Positions 1-6,390 of a DNA stretch of 7,269 nucleotides are shown here, in pieces (the first letter of the stretch is position 1; every line of letters starts with the position of its first letter). The stretch spans positions 1 to 7,269 of the forward strand of contig CAKUND010000098.1 in assembly GCA_934668295.1 (NCBI GenBank), in the 5' to 3' direction. Source of the DNA: an uncultured Oscillospiraceae bacterium (lineage in GTDB: Bacteria > Bacillota > Clostridia > Oscillospirales > Oscillospiraceae). Under the pieces are notes generated by a model that made no database searches, had not been told where the DNA came from, and saw nothing but the letters and a program-made list of their open reading frames with translations. The position numbers and the translations under genes were made by a program.

Positions 1-99
1 GGAGCGCTGCTGTTCCTGCTCAACAATGAGGCTGCATCGTTTGTGACCGGCGTGGTCATCCCCGTGGACGGCGGCTTTTCGGCGTACAGCGGTGTCTGA
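1..99 (+). CDS. SDR family oxidoreductase, C-terminal end (probable fructuronate reductase / D-mannonate oxidoreductase)
   Basis: Only the last 32 codons are in the window; the start lies upstream. The visible peptide contains the segment FVTGVVIPVDGGFSAYSGV, which is the C-terminal strand and tail of classical short-chain dehydrogenases (the TG-x4-VDGG element). From family knowledge, the tail PVDGGFSAYSGV resembles the SDR-type D-mannonate oxidoreductase of Firmicutes (UxuB/YjmF), which reduces D-fructuronate to D-mannonate with NAD(P)H in the cytoplasm. The catalytic Tyr-Lys pair and the Rossmann glycines are outside the window and cannot be checked. The stop codon is one base before the ATG of the next gene, so the genes are almost certainly cotranscribed. 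The uronate isomerase two genes downstream supports the fructuronate assignment. SDR membership is secure; the exact substrate is inferred. Confidence 0.75.
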   Translation, partial: GALLFLLNNEAASFVTGVVIPVDGGFSAYSGV

Positions 100-100
100 C

Positions 101-1378
101 ATGGAAGATATCTATAAAATTGCCGCAAACGGCGGCATTTCGGACGCAGAGCTGAAAGACGCATTAAAAGCGTCTCTGGAAGGACGAACGCTCCAAAAGG
201 TGCTCATCATCCCGCCTGATTTCACGCGCTTCCATTCGCAAGCGGGGAAAATCACCGGCATCTACTACCATCTGTTGACCGAACGTGGCGTGCAGGCCGA
301 CATTATGCCTGCCCTTGGCACACACGAGCCGGTGTCCAAAGAGCAGTGGGAGGCTATGTTCAAGGGCATTCCCTATGAAAGCATGATCGTCCATGACTGG
401 CGGCATGATGTGGTCAAAATCGGCGAGGTTCCGGCTTCCTATCTCGAAGAAATCACAGAGGGGCTCTGGCACGAGCCCGTCAGCGTAGAGATCAATCGCC
501 GCGTGATGGACGAAAGCTATGACCTCATCATTTCTCCCGGTCAGGTCGTGCCGCACGAGGTCATTGGCATGGCGAACCACTCGAAGAACCTGTTTGTCGG
601 CGTCGGCGGCAGCGATATGATCAACAAATCGCACATGGTCGGTGCAGTTTACGGCATGGAGCGCATGATGGGAAAAGACCATACGCCCGTGCGGAAGATT
701 TTCGACTATGGCATGGAGCACTTTCTGAACAAGCGCCCGATTCTGTTCGTCCTGACCGTCTGCACGGCCCCAGAGGGCAAAAGCGTCATGCACGGCCTGT
801 TCATTGGTGAGGACAGAAGCTGCCTGACGGAAGCGGTCAAGCTGGCGCAGGAGAAGAATATTGACTTCGTAGAGCATGGCATTCAGAAATGCGTGGTCTA
901 CCTTGACCCCAGTGAATTCAAGAGTACATGGCTCGGCAATAAGGCCGTCTATCGTACCCGCATGGCGATTGCGGACGGCGGAGAGCTGATCATCTTAGCC
1001 CCCGGCGTGACAAAATTCGGCGAGGATGCGCAGTGCGACAAGCTGATCCGCAAATACGGCTATAAGGGTAGGCTGCACACGCTGGACGAATTCAACAAGC
1101 CGGAGAATCAAGATTTGCGCGACAACATGGGAGCGGCAGCGCATCTGATTCATGGCTCGTCCGATGGACGCTTCTCCATCACCTACGCTGTAAAGGAGAT
1201 TTCGCAGGCGGAAATTGAGGGAGTCGGCTTCCGGAGCGCAAGCTATGACGAGCTGGCAAAGAAATATGACCCTGAAAAGCTGCACTACGGCTATAACACC
1301 GTGGACGGCGAAGAAATTTATTACATCCCGAACCCCGCGCTGGGGCTGTGGATCAACCGTGAAAAATTTGAGGGCTGA
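101..1378 (+). CDS. LarA-like nickel-pincer racemase/epimerase (lactate racemase family), candidate aldonate epimerase
   Basis: 425 residues, close to the usual LarA length. In Lactiplantibacillus LarA, D72 and R75, catalytic histidines H108 and H174, cofactor lysine K184 and H200 form the active site. Here DFTR supplies D40 and R43, ALGTHEP supplies H75, VVPHEV supplies H152, HSK supplies K162 and NKSH supplies H178. The H152-K162-H178 spacing (10 and 16) equals H174-K184-H200, so a working nickel-pincer (NPN) enzyme is expected. The N-terminal LarA domain covers about residues 1-190 and the C-terminal domain the rest. ATG 101 follows the previous stop by one base, which suggests coupled translation; an in-frame GTG at 92 would add three residues, and neither start has a clear Shine-Dalgarno. 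Placement between a fructuronate-reductase-like SDR and uronate isomerase argues for a sugar-acid substrate, for example C2 epimerisation of D-mannonate, rather than lactate. The larB/C/E cofactor genes are not in the window. Family is confident; substrate is inference. Confidence 0.9.
   Translation: MEDIYKIAANGGISDAELKDALKASLEGRTLQKVLIIPPDFTRFHSQAGKITGIYYHLLTERGVQADIMPALGTHEPVSKEQWEAMFKGIPYESMIVHDWRHDVVKIGEVPASYLEEITEGLWHEPVSVEINRRVMDESYDLIISPGQVVPHEVIGMANHSKNLFVGVGGSDMINKSHMVGAVYGMERMMGKDHTPVRKIFDYGMEHFLNKRPILFVLTVCTAPEGKSVMHGLFIGEDRSCLTEAVKLAQEKNIDFVEHGIQKCVVYLDPSEFKSTWLGNKAVYRTRMAIADGGELIILAPGVTKFGEDAQCDKLIRKYGYKGRLHTLDEFNKPENQDLRDNMGAAAHLIHGSSDGRFSITYAVKEISQAEIEGVGFRSASYDELAKKYDPEKLHYGYNTVDGEEIYYIPNPALGLWINREKFEG
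1370..1374 (+). promoter_or_regulatory. Ribosome binding site of uxaC
   Basis: GAGGG lies six bases before the ATG at 1381 and inside the last codons of the LarA-like gene. It fixes the uxaC start and shows that the two genes are translated from one transcript. Confidence 0.75.
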
Positions 1379-1380
1379 CT

Positions 1381-2661
1381 ATGAAAGCATTTATGGACAG
1401 GGATTTCCTGCTGGAAAATGAGACGGCGCGGACGCTGTTTCATAAGTATGCGGAAAACCAACCGATTTACGACTATCACAACCACCTGCCGCCGCGCGAG
1501 ATCGCGGAGCGGAAGCAGTACGAAAACCTGACGCAGCTGTGGCTGGCGGCGGATCATTACAAATGGCGTGCCATGCGCGCCTGCGGCGTGGACGAGCAGT
1601 ATATTACCGGTGATGCGCCGGAGTACGAGAAATTCCAGAAGTGGGCAGAGGTCGTGCCGCAGCTTGTCGGCTGTCCGCTGTACCATTGGGTGCATCTGGA
1701 ATTGCAGCGGTATTTTGAGATATCCGCACCGCTGACGCCGGAGACTGCGCCTGCTATCTGGGAGGAAACAAAAGAAAAGCTGAAAGCCTACGATGCGGTT
1801 TCGCTCCTTGAAAAGATGAACGTCCGCGTGCTCTGCACGACGGACGATCCGGCGGACACGCTGGAATGGCACAAAAAAATTGCGGCAGACCCCACGATCC
1901 CGTTCCGCGTTCTGCCGTCGTTCCGGCCGGACAAGTATCTCGGTGGAAACCCGGACGCGGAACGCGCGCTGTGCACAAAATACGGCACGGACAGCCTGCT
2001 GGAAGCGCTGGGAAAGGCACTGGACTATTTCTGCGAAAACGGCTGCAAGGTCTCCGACCACGGGTTCAGCAGATTTGCCTACATTCCGGGCACAAAACAG
2101 GCGGAGCTGCTGTACGTTCTCGGCAAAGCGTATCATGCGCATGGCGTTGCCATGCAGCTGCACCTTGGCCCCATCCGCAATCAGAATCCGCGCCTGCTTG
2201 CGGAGGTCGGTCCGGATGCGGGCGGCGACAGCGTCGGCCTCACGACCGATCCGTTCCAGCTTGGCGCGTTCCTCGGTGATCTGGCACGCGAAAACAGCCT
2301 GCCGAACACGATCCTGTACAACCTGAACCCGACCGACAACGCCGTTCTCTCCACCATGGCAGTCAACTTCGCGCCCAAGGTCCAGTTCGGCGCGGCATGG
2401 TGGTTCAACGACACCATCCGCGGCATGCGCCGCCAGATTGACGAGCTGATGGAAAACGGACTGCTTGCAAAGTCCGTCGGTATGCTGACCGACTCACGCT
2501 CGTTCAGTTCGTTCCCACGCCACGAGTATTACCGCCGTATCCTCTGCCAGAGGCTCGGCGAGTTGGCAGAAAGCGGCCAGTACCCGGCGGATGAACGGAC
2601 GCTGGGGCAGATCGTGGAAAATATCTGTGGGAAGAATGCGGCCGCATTTTTGTACTTATAA
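1381..2661 (+). CDS. uxaC: Uronate isomerase (glucuronate/galacturonate isomerase)
   Basis: Cytoplasmic amidohydrolase-fold enzyme that converts D-glucuronate to D-fructuronate and D-galacturonate to D-tagaturonate, the first step of hexuronate breakdown. Family hallmarks are present in order: DYHNHLPP with metal-binding H33 and H35, DHYKWRAMR (58-66), CTTDDP (152-157), SFRPDK (180-185), KVSDHGFSRF (223-232), MQLHLGPIRNQN with H261 (258-269), ILYNLNPTDN (311-320), VQFGAAWWFND (334-344) and GMLTDSRSF with D371 (367-375). It has 426 residues against about 470 in Escherichia coli UxaC. By comparison from memory, the difference is spread over several shortened loops (about residues 186-210, 235-250 and 330), so this is a compact variant, not a broken gene. 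The ATG lies two bases after the previous stop, with GAGGG at 1370-1374 as ribosome binding site. No terminator hairpin follows; the antisense relics of the next region begin almost at the stop codon. Confidence 0.96.
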   Translation: MKAFMDRDFLLENETARTLFHKYAENQPIYDYHNHLPPREIAERKQYENLTQLWLAADHYKWRAMRACGVDEQYITGDAPEYEKFQKWAEVVPQLVGCPLYHWVHLELQRYFEISAPLTPETAPAIWEETKEKLKAYDAVSLLEKMNVRVLCTTDDPADTLEWHKKIAADPTIPFRVLPSFRPDKYLGGNPDAERALCTKYGTDSLLEALGKALDYFCENGCKVSDHGFSRFAYIPGTKQAELLYVLGKAYHAHGVAMQLHLGPIRNQNPRLLAEVGPDAGGDSVGLTTDPFQLGAFLGDLARENSLPNTILYNLNPTDNAVLSTMAVNFAPKVQFGAAWWFNDTIRGMRRQIDELMENGLLAKSVGMLTDSRSFSSFPRHEYYRRILCQRLGELAESGQYPADERTLGQIVENICGKNAAAFLYL

Positions 2662-2897
2662 CCGTATAATGGCCGACCCACACGCGGAACGATATATCTG
2701 CCCATAAACTCCTTGACCTGCTCCCAAACGGCAGCCACGATCTTATCTGCAGAAGTGAAATCGCGGGTCAGGATGTCACCGTGAACGACCTGAAATTTTA
2801 CCGTTGAGGAGGAAAAGATACGGTTCAAAACCGTAGAAAGGCTGGTTTCATCTGTCGGCCCCTCTACGATAAAGAGCATAACCTTCTTTTTAGCCAT
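2662..2897 (-). pseudogene. Truncated TOPRIM-like protein, N-terminal fragment
   Basis: The fragment starts at ATG 2897 with an excellent GGAGGT site (2903-2908) and begins MAKKKVMLFIVEGPTDETSL. A beta strand followed by VEGPTDE (residues 11-17) is the usual opening of TOPRIM-type domains, with E12 in the position of the conserved acidic residue; relatives occur in OLD-, RloB- and AbiL-type defence proteins. About 70 residues look natural, to roughly KEFMGRYI. After that the frame runs without recognisable protein sequence across the end of uxaC on the opposite strand and stops at 2529. The catalytic DxD part of a TOPRIM domain is therefore missing and the gene is very probably dead. Its ATG overlaps the stop of the preceding frame (ATGGCTAA), so the intact ancestor was translationally coupled to its partner. 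The family is suggested by one motif only; a defence role is inference. Confidence 0.6.
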
Positions 2898-3314
2898 TGG
2901 ACACCTCCGAGGATGCGTCCCTCGACAAAGAAAGGCTCTCCATACGTTTGCCGACAATTCTCATTGCGTGCGCGATCTCAGACACATTGGTTTCTTCGTA
3001 GAGAGATGCACCATCATCGCTTCCAAGGATGACTTCACGCAGGTACATTCAAAAACCCTGAATTGCCCCGAATCCGGTGCTGTTTCCCGCGGCACGAGAT
3101 GGATTCTGACATCATCAAAAAGCGTATAGTTCCCGGTGCCTTCTATCGGATTGGCGATCCATTTGTGCCGGAATTCCGGAAAGAGAAACCCGTTCAATGC
3201 CGCAATATATTGATTCGGTGACAAGCTTTCAAGCGTGGAAAGTGACTCCCGAATAAACGCACGAAGCGTCTGACAGACGGAGGCGATATCTTTAAGCACC
3301 TGCGCATAATTCAT
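2890..3314 (-). pseudogene. Unknown protein gene, probably 5'-truncated and frameshifted
   Basis: I do not recognise the family. One open frame runs from ATG 3314 to 2961 (117 residues). It looks coding up to about QFRVFE (residue 89) and then turns into an unnatural tail. A second frame takes over exactly there, ATG 3048 to TAA 2890 (52 residues), beginning MYLREVILGSDDGASLYEET, with good protein character. One extra base near 3048 (GAATG restored to GAAATG) would join them as ...RVFE-MYLREVIL..., so a one-base deletion is the simplest reading. A separate 52-residue gene with a weak AGGG site upstream is the alternative. ATG 3314 lacks a ribosome binding site and abuts the IS30 relic, so the true front is probably missing. 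The second frame ends overlapping the ATG of the TOPRIM-like fragment, which suggests the two once formed a coupled pair. No membrane segment or catalytic motif is visible. Confidence 0.5.
2903..2908 (-). promoter_or_regulatory. Ribosome binding site of the TOPRIM-like fragment
   Basis: GGAGGT on the - strand lies five bases before ATG 2897. It selects the MAKKK start over the in-frame ATG at 2957, which has no comparable site and would add 20 residues unlike a natural protein. Confidence 0.7.
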
Positions 3315-3417
3315 AGCCTGCGTTCTTGAGATGCTGGATTGCGCCTCGTTCCTCTCGCTATAAGTGCTGTCCCTTCTTGCGTTCTACCGATTCTGTGATA
3401 TAATCTTGGCAGTCCAT
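3313..3417 (-). pseudogene. IS30-family transposase, N-terminal fragment with internal stop
   Basis: From ATG 3417 the frame reads MDCQDYITESVERKKGQHL, then a TAG at 3358-3360, then REERGAIQHLKNAGY in the same frame. The pattern GQHL-x-REERGAIQHLK-x-x-GY matches the start of IS30-family transposases (typically G-x-HLT-x-EER, leading into a helix-turn-helix). The TAG sits where Ser or Thr is usual, so a single substitution (for example TCG to TAG) killed the frame. Similarity fades near 3313, and the DDE catalytic domain is absent. An AAGG site lies before the ATG, inside a leader hairpin arm. Confidence 0.65.
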
Positions 3418-3487
3418 AGTGATTGCCTTCCCTTGGAAGAAGTTGTGCGCAAACTTCATTCTACCATGTGGGGAAAATCACTATGGA
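3413..3487 (-). repeat. Leader hairpin of the IS30 remnant covering the transposase start codon
   Basis: A perfect 12-base inverted repeat, tccatagtgatt (3413-3424) and aatcactatgga (3476-3487), encloses a shorter pair ttccc/gggaa (3428-3432 and 3471-3475) and an imperfect palindrome centred near 3448 (gaagtt at 3439-3444, aacttc at 3452-3457). The 3' arm in transposase orientation contains the ATG at 3417. On an RNA read through the whole element the start codon would be paired. Several IS elements limit transposase expression from outside promoters this way; that role here is inferred. Confidence 0.55.
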
Positions 3488-3546
3488 TTTTTTCTTAGGT
3501 GTCCAACTTCATTTTACAATCGACCCTTATTTTTGTCCCAATTACG

Positions 3547-3587
3547 AAAGAACTCCCGCTTTCGCTACTTGAAAGCGGGGGTTCTTT
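3547..3587. terminator. Terminator-like hairpin, possibly bidirectional
   Basis: Two 17-base arms, 3547-3563 and 3571-3587, pair over their whole length with one G-T wobble around a 7-base loop (gctactt). The stem has a GC-rich core (cccgctttc/gaaagcggg) and A/T-rich outer ends (aaagaa/ttcttt), so either strand ends the hairpin with a T-rich run. It lies between two converging transcription units. It could stop read-through from the uxa operon, which has no terminator of its own, and back up the transporter operon terminator. There is no long T-tract, so strength is uncertain. Confidence 0.6.
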
Positions 3588-3596
3588 GACGCGCAG

Positions 3597-3629
3597 AAAT
3601 CCCCGGCATGCAGTGCATGCCGGGGATTT
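3597..3629 (-). terminator. Terminator hairpin of the peptide transporter operon
   Basis: Perfect 16-base arms, 3597-3612 and 3614-3629 (aaatccccggcatgca and its complement), are separated by a single base, so the real loop is a few bases opened from the stem tip. The stem is GC-rich with AAAT/ATTT at its base. It begins 14 bases beyond the stop of the small membrane protein gene, the place expected for a Rho-independent terminator. The T-tract is short. Confidence 0.7.
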
Positions 3630-3643
3630 GTGTCAGGATCGGG

Positions 3644-3859
3644 TCAGTGGAAGAAGATGAAGTAGCAGCCAAACGCGATGGCGCACAGGATCAGGATCGC
3701 GGCCGGCAGGATCACCAGCATGGCGGACAGGATCATTGCAAAAAGATCCTTTTTGCTGACGGCGTCCTTGTCCTCCTCCGTCGGCTTTTTCTGCTTCGCC
3801 GCTTCATTCTGCTCCTTCTGGTAGCGCATTGCGCGGTCTACTTTCTTCTGGAAAAGCAT
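3644..3859 (-). CDS. Small single-pass membrane protein at the end of the peptide transporter operon
   Basis: 71 residues, family not recognised. Residues 1-38 are highly charged and probably helical (many Lys, Glu and Gln). Residues 39-70 form one long hydrophobic segment, from LFAMILSAMLVILP to the C-terminal FIFFH. The Lys-rich front suggests it stays in the cytoplasm, with the short C-terminus in or across the membrane. The gene is real by context: its ATG is four bases after the stop of the OppF-type ATPase, a GGAG site (3867-3870) overlaps that stop region, and the operon terminator follows 14 bases after its own stop. The opposite-strand frame here shows no natural protein features. 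It may be an accessory subunit, a stabiliser or an unrelated passenger; nothing visible decides. Confidence 0.75.
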   Translation of the reverse strand: MLFQKKVDRAMRYQKEQNEAAKQKKPTEEDKDAVSKKDLFAMILSAMLVILPAAILILCAIAFGCYFIFFH

Positions 3860-3863
3860 CGGC

Positions 3864-5388
<1,525 letters not shown>

Positions 5389-5399
<11 letters not shown>

Positions 5400-6378
5400 G
5401 TCTGTCCTCCTTCTTCGCGTAGAAGCAGCGAACCTGCTGGGTGTCGGAGACGTGGATCAGCTCCGGCTCCTCCTCCAGACAGCGCTCGGTCGCGTACTTG
5501 CAGCGCGGGGCGAATTTGCAGCCCTTGGGCAGATCCAGCGGGTGCGGGACCGCGCCGGGGATCGCTTCAAGCCGTTCGTCGCTGGGGGTATCCAGACGCG
5601 GGATGGAGAGCATCAGGCCCTCGGTATAGGGATGGGAATATTCGCTCTTGTGGAAGATCATCTCGGCGGGCGCATATTCGACGACCTGGCCGCAGTACAT
5701 GACCGCGACGTTGTCGGCCATCTGGTTGATGACGCCGAGATCGTGCGTGATGAACAGAACAGCGGTGCCGTTTTTCTCGCGCAGCTCGTTCATGAGCTTC
5801 AGGATCTGCGCCTGAATGGTCACGTCGAGTGCGGTGGTCGGCTCGTCCGCGATGAGGAGCTTCGGCCGGCAGGCCAGTGCCATGGCGATCATGACGCGCT
5901 GCCGCATACCGCCGGAGAGCTGGTGCGGATACTGCTTGGCAACGACCTCAGGGTTCGGGATCTTGACGTCGGACAGCAGCTCGACCGCTTTCGCGGCGGC
6001 CTGCTTCTTGGTCATGCCCTGATGGATCATGAGCGGCTCGGAGATCTGACGGCTGACGGTGAAGACCGGGTTCAGGCTCGTCATCGGCTCCTGGAAGATC
6101 ACGGAGATCTCGTTGCCGCGGATCTTGTACATTTCGTTCATGGACAGCTTGGTCAGATCCTGACCGTTGAAGAGGATCTCGCCGGAGTCAATATAGCCGT
6201 TGCCGTCGAGCAGACGGAGGATACTCATGGCCGAGACGCTCTTGCCGGAGCCGGATTCGCCGACGACGCCGAGCACCTTGCCCGCGTCCAGCGAATAGCT
6301 GACGCCGTTGACGGCCTTGACCGTGCCGCGCTTGGTCGCGAAGAAAGTCTTCAGGTTTTTTAATTCTAGTAATGCCAC
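5389..6378 (-). CDS. Oligopeptide/dipeptide ABC transporter ATP-binding protein, OppD/DppD type
   Basis: 329 residues, the normal length for OppD/DppD. It is the first of the two ATPases of a peptide importer. Motifs: Walker A GESGSGKSV (40-48), Q-loop VIFQEPMTSLNP (Q96), signature LSGGMRQR (154-161), Walker B LLIADEP (174-180, catalytic E179), D-loop TALD (182-185) and H212. The C-terminal peptide-transporter extension runs from about 245 (SEYSHPYTEGL) to LPKGCKFAPRCKYATERC. Its cysteines C287, C293, C300 and C318 fit the 4Fe-4S pattern known for OppD-type proteins. Translation starts at GTG 6378, placed by a strong AAGGAGG site; no ATG fits the conserved N-terminus LLELKNLKTFF. The gene begins 12 bases after the permease stop and ends overlapping the next ATPase by 11 bases. 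Unlike its partner it has no insertion. Confidence 0.95.
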
Positions 6379-6385
6379 AACAACC

Positions 6386-6390
6386 CCTCC
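6386..6390 (-). promoter_or_regulatory. Ribosome binding site selecting the GTG start of the DppD-type ATPase
   Basis: GGAGG on the - strand lies seven bases before GTG 6378, in the 12-base gap after the permease stop codon. It supports a GTG start directly ahead of the conserved residues LLELKNLK. Confidence 0.75.

Larger units (their letters stand above)
3313..3520 (-). mobile_element. IS30-family insertion sequence, left-end remnant
   Basis: This is one end of an IS element, oriented with its outer end at 3520. It has a probable terminal repeat at 3501-3520 (gtccaacttcattttacaat on the + strand), a non-coding leader of about 85 bases, and the first codons of an IS30-type transposase. The motif aacttcatt occurs in the terminal repeat (3505-3513) and again in the leader (3452-3460), as expected for a transposase-binding subrepeat. 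The rest of the transposase and the other end are absent, and the sequence passes into the frameshifted unknown gene near 3313. The element cannot move. The terminal repeat is assigned from its resemblance to IS30-type ends, not from a matching partner in the window. Confidence 0.6.

Noticed and set aside
164..877. A 237-codon frame on the - strand opposite the LarA-like gene
   Set aside because: It is a shadow of the LarA-like frame, whose conserved active-site residues show that the + strand is coding.
2529..2661. Extension of the TOPRIM-like frame across the end of uxaC as part of a functional 122-142 residue protein
   Set aside because: This part is antisense to conserved uxaC codons and its translation has no natural domain character; it is chance read-through after truncation.
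2665..2670. TATAAT on the + strand just after uxaC, like a -10 promoter box
   Set aside because: There is no -35 element at suitable spacing and no + strand gene downstream.
3046..3056. Programmed -1 frameshift at the T run
   Set aside because: The codons GTT TTT GAA do not form a standard X-XXY-YYZ heptamer, and the flanking genes are already degraded, so a mutation is simpler.
3313..3520. A complete, active IS30 element
   Set aside because: Only one end and about 35 transposase codons with an internal stop are present; there is no second terminal repeat.
3547..3629. Two adjacent hairpins considered as a CRISPR-like or REP repeat pair
   Set aside because: The two hairpins have unrelated sequences and each fits a terminator at the junction of converging genes.
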